Origin: Beaufortia kweichowensis
Taxonomy: Eukaryota; Chordata; Actinopteri; Cypriniformes; Gastromyzontidae
Assembly: GCA_019155185.1 (NCBI GenBank)
Contig: CM032809.1
Location: 2,785,621-2,849,620, forward strand
Direction: 5' to 3'
DNA: 64,000 bases
In this document: piece after piece, positions 37,358 through 51,909 of the stretch
Layout of the letters: every line of letters starts with the position of its first letter
Numbering within the stretch: the stretch's first letter is position 1
The notes under the pieces: generated by a model
The model's input: the letters and a program-made list of their open reading frames with translations, nothing else
What the model was told of the DNA's origin: nothing
Databases searched by the model: none
Made by a program: the position numbers and the translations under genes

Positions 37358-40300
37358 CTAGAATCTAGCGTTGGACATTTATTATACAGCTAAGTACAAA
37401 GTATTTGCTGATATTGAACATAATCCACTTACCAGTTCTTCATCTCATGTGTTGCCAGGCTGTTTCACCTTTGAGAGTAACTTTATTTTCACTTGTGCTG
37501 CATAGCCATAATCAGAAATCTCAGAAATTCTAATATCAGCACATTCATCCCTCTGCACCTAAAGGCAGCTGTGCGTGCCACAGCATTGATGTGGAGAGAA
37601 TTTCATTTAGAGTTGTGCATTGGAGCCAAAATGTCTGCCAGGATGTGGCACAGGCAGAACCTTAAAGCACAGAAGTAGACGACTGATTGGACAATACAGT
37701 CAATGTTGAATATGTGCGTCTGAAATGAAATGAAGGGATGATCTGCATTGGATTTGTGTTCTGCGTCTCATTACTGTTGCTCAAGGACAGAGAGCGGGTT
37801 TTTGCTCTTTCCACAGGGAATAAAATGTTAAACACAGGGGTTTTGAATACTGCCTCTGCCAATGACTATAAAGATGAGGGAATCCATTAGTGTGGAGATG
37901 AATGAGGATGTCTTTAGGATCGGAGTAGAGAAATGTAAAGGAATGCATTAAGCTTGATGTCGCTTTGCATTTTAATCGTAGTCCCAAATGGTTGTTTGTA
38001 AGGTGGATCAGATCTATGATAAAATCTACTATGAACATATTGGGCAGCTGTTACATATGTTAAACTGTTACATATCAATTGGGCACATGAATTAAAAAAA
38101 ACCCAATTACATGAAGATTTGTCAAAATATGCTGCATAATTATGTTGTTTTTGTGCTTGGAAGTGACCATCTGTTTCTAGTTGCATGTGATTTATTATGG
38201 TCTGTATGTATGGACATATGCACTAAACATACTACTGTAAGAAGTCTTTATAAGATCTAAAGATGCAAAAAGCTATGAGTGGTTGTAAGGTTTCAGACTC
38301 AGGAAAAAATATCAATAGCACTGTATAAAATGTACAGAGCTCAATGTGAAGTCACAGTTATAAAAACAAACGTGTTTGTGATTTTCTCTCTGTTGTGCGG
38401 TGTGGCACTGTGAGCTGGTCCGCCTCTCAGTGATGGATTAAACGTTTCGCAAAGTCCCAGTAAAGATGGAGATTAAGCATGGCTCCACTTCTCTTATTTT
38501 CCTTTGTGTTGTGATGGCTGTTGTCCTCCTGCAGTCTAATAGTTCACGTTTTGTCTGGGCTTTTTGCTTCTGTAATAATGTCCAGTGCCTTGGCTGAAAG
38601 GTTTCTATTGTGGACACCGGGCACGGTTCCTGGAGAACGTTCTAAAGGAATGCATTATCATTTTGTTATCGTTTTATCATGTTTAAAAATCTGCTTTCAT
38701 TTGAAAATGGCTATTTGCAGCAATGCTTTCCTCTTTTTGGATTATTAGGGATCACAAAATAATACATTTAATGGTATGGCAATGCAGCTCGCGCAGTGTG
38801 CTTTAGTAAATACTTATGGTGGTATATTGTTTCGTGGCGTTGGGATATCGTTGAACCAATCTGCACTGATGCACTTATTCTTCTGCATTACAGTATATTA
38901 GTCTAAAGTCATTAGCGTGTTATTCTGTGCTGATTGCTTCGATAGCATTCAGGCTTATTAACATATTGAGTAATGTCCGTTGTGAATTAATTTATGCTTG
39001 AATTAGATTAAGTGAATTTGATGCAAATGTTTCTTCAGTCTCTAGTGTAATTATGTCATGATAATGAGTGGATGATAGAGCTCTCCTGAACAACAGCCAC
39101 GTAGAAATGTTTATAAAATGTCACTTGAAACTATCACAGTACATTAGTATAAACTGTAATAATGAAATTTGCAATAAATTAATTGCTATGAATGGTATCA
39201 GGACTAATCATCTAGAAATATTGTTTGGAAAAGTCTTCTTAAAAGACAGAAACAGTTAAACGTTCTGTTTCTATGTAAGGTAATAAAACTAGTAAAGGCA
39301 GGTAACTATAGTTATTTAAGTTTTTTTTATTATAATGTCAGTTTTATTTTCGTAATATGTATTTATATTAAAACTGCAATTCATGACTTGCCTCTATATC
39401 GCCATCTCTGTATAAAACATAAAATCTGTGCTGTCTGGTCCAATTTTAATTTTAACCCAAGTAAATATAAATAATATTTAATGATTTAAATAAAAGTTGA
39501 AAATTTTACATAAATATATATCTTACAAGAGATATAGGTTACCAGTGAGATAGGGCGGCATCACCTGCTCTGAGTTCAGGTACCTAAACATCCAAGATCA
39601 ACAAAGCGATACAAATGATCGGGTGTTGCCACCAGCACCCTCATCTCTAAAATCTGGAGCATGCAGAGGCGAGGCGACAAACAAAAGAGAACCCGCTTTG
39701 TCATCTATCCAACAGCAGGCCTTTGTGAATGAACTCTATTGTTATTGATTGTTTGGGAAGGTGTCCTGGATCTCAGTGTGAAACCATGATTCAGTAGGCC
39801 ACAATGAGGGACCAGACTTTTCAATTATATGTCTGTGCTGTGGATAGATAATTTAGAAATGCACATCTGAGGCTCCACCGCAAGAAAACAGAGCACATCT
39901 TCGTGACCATCACAAGCGTGATAATGCTGGCCCATTTTTATGCCTTTGATTTAAGTCAAGCTCATCATTTATATCAGCGTGGGTCAGATTATTATTGTTC
40001 AAATTGAACAATTTGCCACATGCTTCTCTGGAATATTGTGTTCTGATTGGTCAATTACAGCATTCTGCTGTCAAATTTTGTGTATTACTATTATATTTTC
40101 TTTCTTCTCACAGTTTTTTTATGTGTATTTATTGGGTAACTAGCCATGTAACAAGTTCTGATTACTCTGTTACGGTTTATTGTGCAATAATGAATGTATA
40201 TTATCTCTTATGTAATATGGTGCAGACTCGGTTTTATCCATTAGAAATTGACTGGATAGAGTACAGAATAGAACCAGGTGTACAGATGAAGATGGGTGGC

Positions 40301-41807
40301 TTAGATTGACAACTGCAAAAAAAGTTTTGGAAAATGATTATGTGGATGCAGGATTATAAAACACCAGGTGTCCATATTGAGACAGCCGATAAGGTTAAAT
40401 ATAAGTTAATATTGATGTTAGTTGTTGTTCTCCCTGCATGCATGTATATGTACCGTGTAGGAAACTAGATCATTTTCTTTGCCCAAAACAACCGATTATT
40501 GCATTGTTCTCTATCCTCTAAACAAAGAAACTACTACTGGTGGAAATAAGTACACTTTTCCTCCTACAGTACGCTCTGAGTGACAGGTCTGGATACTGTG
40601 ATCAACAGAGTGTAGAGAATTGATCTGTTCCAACAAGATCCTGTAAACCTGTTTACAATCCTCTCAACGCCCTACACATCAAGCCCAGCACGGAAGCCTG
40701 TACAACAGCAAAAACAAACAGCCACACCAGAGGATGGAACAGTTTAAGTGATTAAAGTTGAATGTGTTGTGATAGTGATGGGCGTTTTAGGATTCTGAAC
40801 GGGTTTGCGGTGGAAAAGATGACGGAGACTAGCCGACAGGTCACCACATGCAAAAAAGTGACAGAGAAAAGGGAGAAAACTGTGACAGTATGACCATACA
40901 GGCCTGACTGCTGTGTGGGCAACTGATATGACTCATTAGGTCATCTGTACTTAAAATATTCATTGCGGCTGTTCATTATGGGTGGAATGAGGTTGTCTGT
41001 AAATTATTTTTATGTCTCTAGACAGTATGTCAGAAGGAGATGGCTTATGTGCTATGGATTTGCCCACAGCATTAGATGTTAGTTACACACGGCCTGGTTT
41101 GATATAGGCATTTTCCTGTAAATGTCCACTTTTAAAATATGTTAAGTGGCTCCTTCCCTTTTTAGTTAGTAAAAGTCAGAAATGTTTAGTGATCTGTATT
41201 GGTGGAAGTGAGAGACTAAGTTTTTATTTTTATTTTTTAAATTTAATTTTTTATATTTTTATTTTATTGACATTTTAGGTTCAGGTAGATTAAGTTAAAT
41301 GCCAAATTCTTCCAGGGATATGAAGACTTCTGAATTCATTTTATAATTTGAAATGTCTCTGCATGTGCCACTGCTTATTAAGGCTTGAACGCATATAAAA
41401 AAGTATGTTTATTATGTCTTATGTGCTCTCCACCTCCAAAGGAAATCACTTCATGTTGACTTTGTGGAAGTTGTGGTAGATATCCAGTTGTGTTTGCTTA
41501 CTGTATAAAGCAGACTAAATTAAATAGCATATTGAAATAGAATATCTGCGCATAGTTTTTTTGTATTAGTTCATAATGCTAATGCTAATATAGTACGTAC
41601 TCAAGAACTGCAACTCTTTGGCAATTGTTATAATTTTCTGCAACAAATTATGACTATATATAGTCATCATCCCTAAACAAGTGATGTGTAGAGCAGGTTG
41701 TCTGTGACCACTGCCTGGACCATGGTGCGTTGGTTTGTTTATTATTCATGGAGCTATAATACTTAATCATACATTCTGTCATGCTGCATGATTAGAGAGG
41801 CCCTCTG

Positions 41808-41810
<3 letters not shown>

Positions 41811-41862
<52 letters not shown>
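41811..41862 (+). repeat. (GA)26 microsatellite
   Basis: A 52-bp uninterrupted GA run; the sense strand is purine-only. It is the complement of the CT tracts at 6977, 43534 and 45738, so it could pair with them in pre-mRNA. Confidence 0.98.
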
Positions 41863-41865
<3 letters not shown>

Positions 41866-43019
41866 CAATCCGTTCCTCTTCGGGGAATTAGGCCTCATAT
41901 GACACAAACGAATGGTGCTTATGATGGGATTTATTACTGTCACCCTCTCTAAAAAATACTAACTGGTGTCTTCCAGTTAGATTAAGTAATTATAGCAGTA
42001 GACATTTTGGACACATGGAAAGACATTTCATCTGACAAATAATGTGACATAATGTGCTAAAAAAAACTACACTGTGCCATCTCAAGCACTAATACTGTAC
42101 TACAGCACTATTTTGTCTAGTTACTGGAATTTTTTTGATGTGTTTGGAAAAATGTTTATATTACCACACAGCAATAGCTGGCATCAGCTATTTATTATTA
42201 AAATATTTTTTTTACGTCTGTACACTCCCATTTAAACGTTTATTGTCACTTGGCTGAAATATTTGTCATGATGTTAAATACCTTTTTATTTAAAGGCATA
42301 TATATGATTTTTTTTAAATATGTCCCAACTTATTATTAAATTTATTATAAAAAATGTTTTCAAAATGGATGAAGAAAACGCAGTCATTCCATACTGTAAT
42401 TTTGCTGAAATTACAGTTATTCTAAAATGTAGAAACGTAAAAGAGAAAAAAGAAGTAAGTAAGTGACCCTACAGTTCTGGACAAGAGACATGGATCCAAA
42501 AGTCTAATTTTCATTTCAATCAAGCAGCTTTTCACTGTTATTATAGACACTAAACCATCATTTTATTCTGATGCCGTAATCATATTCACACAGCAATGGC
42601 AGCCCAAAGTTCACGCTGTGCTTCATACCCAAAATAACAAATGATAAGTACCAAACAAGTACAAAAACCTCTGTGAATCATATGCTATAAAAGAGGAATC
42701 AGCTTGCTGAACTCGAATGACATTTGTCACTGTGCACTGCTCACTGTAAATACATGCTTTATTGAAATGGCCTTTGGGGGTGTTGGATACCAAGCCAGCG
42801 GTGAAATATGCTTCACAGTAAAAGCATTGCGAGGTCATTAGCTGGCGCGGGAGGTTCATTTATTCTCCAGTATGCCACAGCTCCTTTCTTCCTCCCTCCC
42901 AATCTGATCCTCAAAATGGAGGTTTTGGTCGTGGGCCAAACACGATGTTCATGTGAAAATGTGACTGGCGTGCAGAATGTCTGGATGTGGTGGTCTCTCA
43001 TTTACATAAGCTCCGTAGA

Positions 43020-43510
43020 GTCGAACACAGCAAAATCTTCAGAGTAACTGAATTATTGGCTGTACTGACACAGTGTGCAGCATTCACACGGCGCACGTGA
43101 CCGCAGTTCTCTATCGCTCGTGAACATGGCCACCACTCCGGCTTTTTTCAATGTACTTCATCTGTTGTTTTTCCCATGTCCGCTGAACATGATTGTGCAC
43201 AAAAAAGCACCTTGTCGTCCACTCCCTCCCACCGTGCTGAGATGGATCAAATATGGCTCCCACAGTGTCACAGGGTGGAGAGGCCTTGACTCTGTGTAGC
43301 GAAGAACAAGAAGAAAGAGCACCACGCAGGGGAGGAGGGAGGAGTGCAGGAAAAAAAAAGGGGTGCTATGACACAGAAGGAGTGCCCGTGGAGAACACTG
43401 ATTACTTACTTTCAAAACATCAGTTTGATGGAGAGAAGCGAGCGGCTTCCCAGCGGCCTCTCATTCGTCTGAACCACGGCTGCCCATGATTGATGAGGCT
43501 TCCGCCGGTG
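43020..43510. other. GC-richer stretch upstream of a CT tract
   Basis: Noticeably richer in G+C than the surroundings, with a CACGTGA E-box-type core at 43094-43100 in the context GGCGCACGTGACCGC. Several short ORFs overlap on both strands and match nothing. It is directly followed by the 176-bp CT tract. It could be regulatory or simply compositionally odd; I cannot distinguish these. Confidence 0.2.
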
Positions 43511-43532
43511 TGAGACCCATACTGTACAGCCT

Positions 43533-43709
<177 letters not shown>

Positions 43710-44326
43710 ACAGTATATCTCTATCTCCATCTCTCTGTATAGAGGAGATTGATGAAGTTCATAACATCTCTAAAGAGTATTCTTTAGTAATATGTGCAGT
43801 GTGGGATAATTTCCGCATGTGTCAGTGGTTGCTGGAAATATACTGTAAAAGTAAGCCACACTGTGAATACTGTGTTGATATTCATGATAATGGTGTAAAA
43901 TAAGCACATGTGTAGTGCTGAGGTTTCCGGCTGTTTCTTTTTTTGAGAGCGCTTTTAGCGAGCATCCAGGTGGCACAGAAACGCATTGTTTATTGGATTT
44001 TGGGCTTTTAATCAATCACATTTTTTTCTTTAATACAAATAATGGTCATGATGAGCTCATAGACTGCCAGTGAAGCTTGACGTCCAGGTGAGTCTTTTGT
44101 CCAATGAACATGGATTTTTTCTCCAATTAAGCATTCAGGTATTTGCCGTAGACACAGATTTATTATGGGACTATGAGGCATAATTAAACTGACTTATATG
44201 GGCAAGAGAAAATAAATGATGATGTCATGTAAGCAAACATTGGCAGTGTGGTTTAAAAAAGAAAAAAAAAATTCCCCCAGTTGTGCCTTCTAATGCAATT
44301 GACACTGCTGCGTAACTAATATGTGT

Positions 44327-44331
<5 letters not shown>

Positions 44332-44357
<26 letters not shown>
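44332..44357 (+). repeat. (GT)n microsatellite
   Basis: A 26-bp GT run ending GTGCGTGCACC, alternating purine-pyrimidine. Confidence 0.95.
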
Positions 44358-45733
44358 CGTGCACCCTGCCACCTGTCTTAATTAGAGGCTGGACAATTAA
44401 GACAGATTCCCTGGTTAAGGAACATGCTAACGGCTGTCATTTGGTTATAATGAATCTCTCCTAATTTTGCACAGAATCACTAAGAGCTATTGATCTGAAA
44501 AGCGACGTGACTCACATAGCAAAAGCTTAAAAGCTCGCCAGATCCATTATAGTCTCTTACATTTCCTTTCCTCATAGAGAAGTCTCTGTTTTCTTTGTCT
44601 CTGTCCACCCATTTGAAGTTTTTTCTCTTTCTAAAAGTCGATTTGTTTTGCAGGCGCATTTCAATGTCTGGAATCGGAGAGTCTGCTGTGTTTAGTTCTA
44701 TTGATTTCGTTGGGTCATCACACATCTCAGACATAGAACTGCATCTAAAATCTGCCACATGCAGACTGTATTAAAGCTGACAAATAGTCTTGTTTGAATT
44801 GGTGTGCAAGTTAGCGTGTAATTTTGTCTGAGTGATGAGTACCGTATGTTTCTTTCCCAAGTTATTAGATCTATAAAGTATATCTTTGGTTGCTTTGATG
44901 ACTGTTGTTGTCAGTGTTTTTTAAATAGTTCCTTGTGTCACATTGGGTGACGTTCGTATCACAAGTTATGAAGTTCTTTCTAAATGCATACATGAAACAC
45001 TTTGTAAGGATATATTTTCTCATCGGGGTCTCTTGCTATTCCACTAGCATTGGTATCATTATGGCTAATGTAATTGCTAAAGTGTTATCAATTAACATTT
45101 CCGCTGTCACTAGGTGTGTTAGAGATCATGTTGGACTGGCAATCATAGCATGGAAAAAATCTAATGTGGGAGAAAGCATTAAACTTTAATGTAGGATTAC
45201 ACACGACGAGGCAGATATATGACAACTGGCGGGTTGAGATTTGAGAGCACGCTACATGGAATACTTAATTACAGCATGGTTAAACACAATGAGATGAGTC
45301 CTCTGTGTGTCCTTCAAGTGCTCTACGTGGTCCATGTCTGATTGGTTGTCTACAGATCAGTACTTTATATCTCGTACATACTTTGATAATAGTTTTTTTC
45401 AAGCATTATAGCACAATGTCTGCTATGTCACCAGAAGAAGGTTTTCTCATTTTCTGTGTTGAGGAAGAATATTTTAATTTTAATATATTATTTTATTTTA
45501 ACATTTTAATACATGTATTTTGTCAGCACTGTAAGATTTTATGTGATAGTGACAATTAAATAGATAAAGCCACAAATCAGTTTGAATCAATGCTGGATTC
45601 TCAATTTGTTGAATTGTCAAGAATTGTCAATATTTAGGATAAATATTTGACATGTCAACAGACATTGTTTGTTGACCCATATTGAGTGGCAGACAAGGAA
45701 AATGCAGATTTGTGGGAAAATGAATGAAGATGG

Positions 45734-45737
<4 letters not shown>

Positions 45738-45806
<69 letters not shown>

Positions 45807-45951
45807 CTCCCTCCTCCCTCCTCCCTCCCTCTCTCCCTCCTCTCTCCCTCCCTCTCCCCTCCCTCTCCTCCCTCCCTCCCTCCCTCCCTCCCTCCTCCTC
45901 TCCCTCCTCCCTCCCTCCCTCCCTCCTCCCTCCTCCCTCCCTCCCTCCTCC

Positions 45952-45983
<32 letters not shown>
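45738..45983 (+). repeat. 246-bp purine-free CT/CCT/CCCT tract
   Basis: A (CT)n block (45738-45803) is followed by about 150 bp of mixed CTCC, CCT and CCCT units and a closing (CT)n block up to 45983. No A or G occurs on the + strand in the whole span. The layered organisation, dinucleotide outside and tri/tetranucleotide inside, suggests expansion of a variant within an older CT repeat. Open frames across it on the + strand are repeat translation. Confidence 0.97.
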
Positions 45984-47504
45984 AGCTATCTATCCTACTT
46001 GCATGTATATGCATGTATAACTTTGTAAACATGGTGGGATTTTCGTGCTCATCCATGTGATAACCTCCACTTCCTGTTCCTGACCTTGTCGTCCCACATG
46101 GTCTAGTAAACATCCACACACATACACAAACACTCTCCAGAACAGACACCTTGGAGTGAGCTGATTAAATTACATTTATCCGTGTGAAAGGCTTTATTGG
46201 CTCTTGTGGTGATTTATTCGGGAGTTGAATAGGTGATGTGGGTGAGGAATCTGGCTTCTGGTTCAGCACTGCCAGGCTCTCCAGCTCTGGAGAAATTATG
46301 TTACTGCAAAATTCACACTTATTTAATTAAACTGTCAGACGATTACAAGTGTGAAAGTATGTGCTATTCAAGACTGTTACTCCTAGACGGTGCAATCATA
46401 TCCATAGTAAGTTGAAGTAAATGTTTGAAGGATGAAGGATGGTATAGAGTATATTTTTGTTCAGAGGTGAGTTGATGCACACTTAAGGTGTCAATCACTG
46501 AAACACTAGTATCAGCAAGGTATTTTGATGAGATTTTATCTGAGATTTCAGTTCTAGGAAGTACTAGCATGGTGCAAAATTGTGGGCCCACTTTTGGCAA
46601 ATGACTTTTTGTTGAAATGATTTTTACAATACAACATGTTAAGCAAAAAGGGCTAGAAATACATTGGGATTTTTTTTCAATTCAGTTAATAAACGTCCCT
46701 TCACATACACACTACATTTTTCTAAGAAAACTTCTTTAGAAAGTGTGTTCTTACATGGACTCCTTTGTAAGTACATTAGTAATTGTCATTCATTGCCTTT
46801 AAAAAAGGATAAAGGAGATAATTTTTTCCCTTTAAATTTAGTAATTCATACTTCATTCTTTAAATTAGATTATGCTTCTGAACCAGCAGAACTGAAATTG
46901 TTTTGACCCTAAACACCATCATCATTTTATGTTCCCTATTTTATAGGAACAGATGTTTAATTTATGGGACTGAATATTAGATGCTTTAAACTTACGAATG
47001 CTGTATATGTAAAATGATGAAGGTTTATGTGTACAGGCCATGTTGTTTTGTGACAAAGCTGTGACAAGCATATTCATGTGCTTTTTGTTGTAAGCTTGAA
47101 TACGTATTTCACAGATACATTACTGTGATGTCAGGAAAGTCAGTTGCTCATTTGGGAGTCTGAGAGAACTTTCTGAAATCCCAGAGAAAGAATATTTTGC
47201 TTGTGTGAAACCAAGCGAAAGATGTCTTTGACTTAACATAAATACGGTATGATGCAAGATGTGATCTTTTGAATGAGATGTTTATGTTTATGCATATTCT
47301 ATTTATAGGCCACAGGAACTTTTTTGACAAAGCGAAAGTTTTAAGAGAGGAATGTGATGCAATTTGTTGTATTTCTTTTTCCATGTTAAAGAGGGAGTAT
47401 GAGTGATATGTATCTCTTGCATCAACTAATAGCATGAGGGGTGGGTCTATCTGTTAAACAACCAATAGTAGACTGGGAAACTACTTAACTGTGTATTGTG
47501 TCTG

Positions 47505-47690
47505 GGTTACTGTCTTGTGCTGTCTGTTTGCACTTGTGCACTTTATGTATATAGGGTTTTTTGTATATAATTTTAGCTTTGTGTTGTACTGTAGCACCTT
47601 GATCCTGGAGAAACGTTGTTTCGTTTCACTATGTACTTGTATATGGCTGAAATGACAATAAACTCCACTTTGACTTTGACTTTTGACAAA
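47505..47690 (+). mobile_element. 3' end of a non-LTR retrotransposon-like element
   Basis: The sequence GTAGCACCTTGATCCTGGAG, followed by AAACGTTGTTTCGTTTCACT, then GGCTGAAATGACAATAAACT and the tail ACTTTGACTTTGACTTTTGAC, follows the 3' end of a widespread fish element (consensus as I recall: GGAACGTTGTTTCGTTTCACT ... GAAATGACAATAAA ... TTGACTTGAC). The short tandem TTTGAC tail is typical of L2/CR1-like LINEs or SINEs using their machinery. The element is heavily 5'-truncated with no coding part, in sense orientation relative to csmd3. The left boundary is approximate. Confidence 0.7.
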
Positions 47691-48350
47691 GGCTCGATTA
47701 TTATTGCAGTCTCACAGAAATTTAAATTTAAGAAGTTTAATCAAAAGAATTCAGAGTCACGATGTATGTGTGTGTTAGAGCGAAAGCCAGATACAGAAAG
47801 ATAACAGTAATGATATGGCGCTGCTCCAGCCTGTGAAGGCCATTAAAGTGTGATTCATGTGGTCATGTCCTTTAATGACATCTCCAGTTACTCATCAATA
47901 AAGTGAGACAGATGCAGGATGAAGATGGAGCATTTTGATGGGTGGGAGGGTTAGATTGACCTCTGTTGCACCGTCACGCTTCTTCACAGATCACACACGC
48001 GGATTTACGGACATGTTCTTCGCTTGTCAAAACTTGTGTGTGCATGTGTGGGATATGAGCGTCCAGAGATGGTGTTGCTGAATCTTACCTGGCCTGGTCT
48101 CCATGACTAATAGATGGACTAAGTGTTGAGGTTTCTCAACTCAGTTAAACGTCTCCAGTGCCATGCCTCAAAATGTCAGAGTATTAGATTAGTGACCTTG
48201 GTAGTATATTATGAGCTCTCAGAAAGTTTTATACCTCTGAAGATAAAATATCGACTATCCAAAAATCTTTCATGGCTTAAACAGACAGATCGTTTTTGGA
48301 CAGTGCGATCGATCATTGCCCCTGACAGCATGCATCTACAAAACATGTAA

Positions 48351-48617
<267 letters not shown>

Positions 48618-51600
48618 TGATATTTCAATACTCTGTTAATTTTCATTCACTTTAAAACCTAGCTATTTCTGCAATAACTTTTTAAAGTTCATCATTGGAA
48701 AGACGTGTTGTTTTTGTTGCCAATGCTTGAATGCCTCTTTCCTTTCGGTTGAATTGTTTTGTTTTGTGCTGTTTCTCCAGACTAACTCATATTTCAGCAA
48801 CAAATCCTTTTTGCCTTTTTGGAAGTAGCTATCTTTTGCTTTTCTCATAAAAAAACAAAAAATGTAATGCGATTGTGGGTGTAGAAGGATGGAAAAAAGC
48901 AATGAAAGCTGGTTTTTAAGTCATATGCTTTGACAGGTCATCCATAGCCATATTTTTCCTCATGTGCTTGGCTGCGTACTGTGTTTGTGAACTACTTACA
49001 CACATTTACCATAAACCCAATTCCCGTATCTACACAACCCTTTACTTGAGCTGTTTTATAGGTCTGGAGTGAAATATGAAATTGTTTGCCAACCCTTACA
49101 TATGTATGCTATTATCTTATTAAAGTTTTCTTTTTTTTACATGAGTGTTGCCTTTAAAATGCTCTATATAGCAATTTATGTTGGAATCAAGTCTTTTCTG
49201 AGTAAGATTATAGTGTGTGTCTTAGGTTATTTATAAAAACTTTTCTTTACATGGATAAAATACATTTTTTAAATATGATTTTATGCCACGAATTAAATTC
49301 ACATGTGATGGCTTTTTGTAATCTTAGTCTACCTCTATGTACTGTACATCAGTCATCACCAATGAAATGGCTATGGGAGCAGAAGTTTGGATTTGAATTT
49401 GTTTGATTCCACATCCAGGATTAAAGCAAAACAGCTTCATGATTAACAGCTAAAGGAGGTGCATTGAATCGGGGTGAATGGATTTTAAAATAGTAGGTAC
49501 ATGCTGCAGGACATGCGGTCTGCTTCAAATAGCAACATCTGCACTGCGCTTCAGGATACAGCCCAGCAAAAATCCAATTTAGCCCACTGATTCATCTGAA
49601 AGAGATGCCATCAAAACGGAAGCTCATTCCATTCCGGCCCGCTCCGCTCTTATTCACATTAACCAGCTGTTGCTGATTCAAGATGCCAGTTGATGGAAAC
49701 GCTCATCTGCTGAAAATGAAGCTGTTACTGGCAGTGTCTGTTTGGCTTCAATAGACACAGACTCCCCAGGCTTTTCCTCTGTGGAGATCCGAGACCAGCC
49801 TGTGAGAGCTGTTGAAAGGCCAAGGGTATTGGGCTGATTAGTGTTGTAAAACAGTAAAAAGACATGTTTAATTCTATTATTAATCTTGATCTCATAAAAT
49901 GGTTATCCGTTAAGACGTATGTTACATTGCTGTAATTCAGTATGGCACTACAGAGAATAACTGGCCATATCATAATATATGTAAGTAATAAGAGATCTTC
50001 AAACAGAGTTTGCTAAAATTCAGTTTTAAGTTAAGTTTAGGTTAAAAAACATTATTAAAGAAAGATTGCATTTAAAAATATTGAAAAAAACCTAAATGTT
50101 GTGATTTAAAATTTAAGAATATAAAATGTATTTTAAGATACTTGGATACCGAAGTCAGATGAACCATATTTTGTAACCATACTGTTACTGTATCTATACA
50201 ATTATTGGAGAGGTCAAACCTGACACCTAATGGCATCAGCTTTATATCAAAGTCAAAAGTGAATGCATTAACAATACCTTTGCATGTTAAAATCTTCATT
50301 CTCAACTCTAAACCCCAAAAAAGAAATGCCTTATTTTGTTAAAGACGAGATTTTCATCAAAGGCAAGTAAATAATTACAATAGATTAGCGTATTCACACT
50401 GTTACAGTGTCAAATTCACAAACATAAGTCATTTGGAGGTGAACATGTTAATGAAGCATAATCTGAGATAAATCATGTAAACTAGGGCAAGAGATTGGCA
50501 GAGGAACACCAGAAGTGGCTTTCATAACATCGTAAGAATTACGCACAAATGGCATCCTAATATTAAAAACTTTTCTTGCTTGCTTCATAGCAGGTCAGTT
50601 AGAAATAGTAACGTGATATCTGTATATGGCCAGAGGTCTTCTGTCACATCACCATATTCCCTGTAGTGTGTGCCACATCTATTAAATTCCCCCTTTGATG
50701 GTCACTCTCTCTACCATTCATTTACACTAAGAGAAGGATTGTTGAAGCGTGATCGGACTGGATTCAGAATTTGCCTTGGGGAGTAATTATTTGGCTGGAC
50801 TCCACTCTATCTCTGTCAAAGGCTATTCTTTAAGAATTTCCATGAATCTTAATGCCATTAGTGGTACCAAAACTCCAGCATACAAACTTTAATAAAGACA
50901 GTGCTGTCCATAATGCCTGCTGTGCTTAAGTTGGGTACTTTAAATGTCCTTTAAATGTCAAACAAGTAGACAATTACCCAAAAAGAATTGGATGAATGGA
51001 ATAAATCTTTGGATTTACAAATATGGAGAGTAAAGTTTAAGATCCACATAATTTGTTGGTATTATTTAACATTGACATACTTTTCCATATACTGTGTGAA
51101 TGCATATATGTATAAATTCATAATTTTGAACTTGGTACTGAAATGAGTCAATATAAGCAAATTTATAATATTTTACATTTAAAATTCAGTAAAACAAGCT
51201 GGCATTTGTGTAATGTGACATTTTTTTTCAAATATGTAATTGTTAACTGCTGATCGGTAATCATATTTGTACTCCTGAGTTTTAATTTGTCTTTTTTCTG
51301 TACTTCCTAAATTGCATATTACATTTTGATTGGTTGTACAGTAGGTTTTATATAATTACAATAAAAACACACTTATACTTAACACACAAAGTGTAATAAT
51401 GAAAACAAATCAGCTTTAATGTGGCATTTAATTCATGCAGAACTAAACATTTCATTTAGGAAATGCAAGTCTAGTTTGAAACGGCTTATATCCTGAGCTG
51501 AGATTATTATTTTTTCTAAAAATGTATTACTGATACTTTTGTTCTAATTTGTGGCTGATCCAAAGTATCAGGTGTGATATTTAACTACGAGAAGCAATTT

Positions 51601-51830
51601 AATCTTGAAATCATTTTCAGTTTGCATGGCCATGAGAACATTGCAGTCATCTCTTATTAACAAGATTGACAAGGCTAAAACAAGCATGAAGAGGTTCTTA
51701 AAATATGATTTGGAAAAACAGCAGGGAATCAGATTATCTGAATAATTGTAGAGAGGGAAAATAAAACCCTGTCTAAGCTCTACAGTGATTAATACAATTT
51801 TTTATAGTTCCATTGATAGAGTCATGCTTC

Positions 51831-51909
51831 AAGAAATAGTTCATAAAGACATGTAAATTCTCTTATTTTCATCATCATGTTTTTTCAAACATGTATGACT
51901 TTCTTTTGG
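51831..51909. mobile_element. Cyprinid repeat (ACTCACCCTCATG family), copy 4, left part only
   Basis: AAGAAATAGTTCATAAAGAC at the left, then TTTTCATCATCATG and CAAACATGTATGACTTTCTT, follow the family order AAGGGATAGTTCACCC, TGTCATCATTTACTC, CCAAACCTGTATGACTTTCTT. The sequence stops resembling the family after about 80 bp, so this is a truncated copy. Confidence 0.6.

Noticed and set aside
45669..46028. Two overlapping + strand frames of about 100-119 codons
   Set aside because: Almost entirely translation of the purine-free CT/CCT tract.
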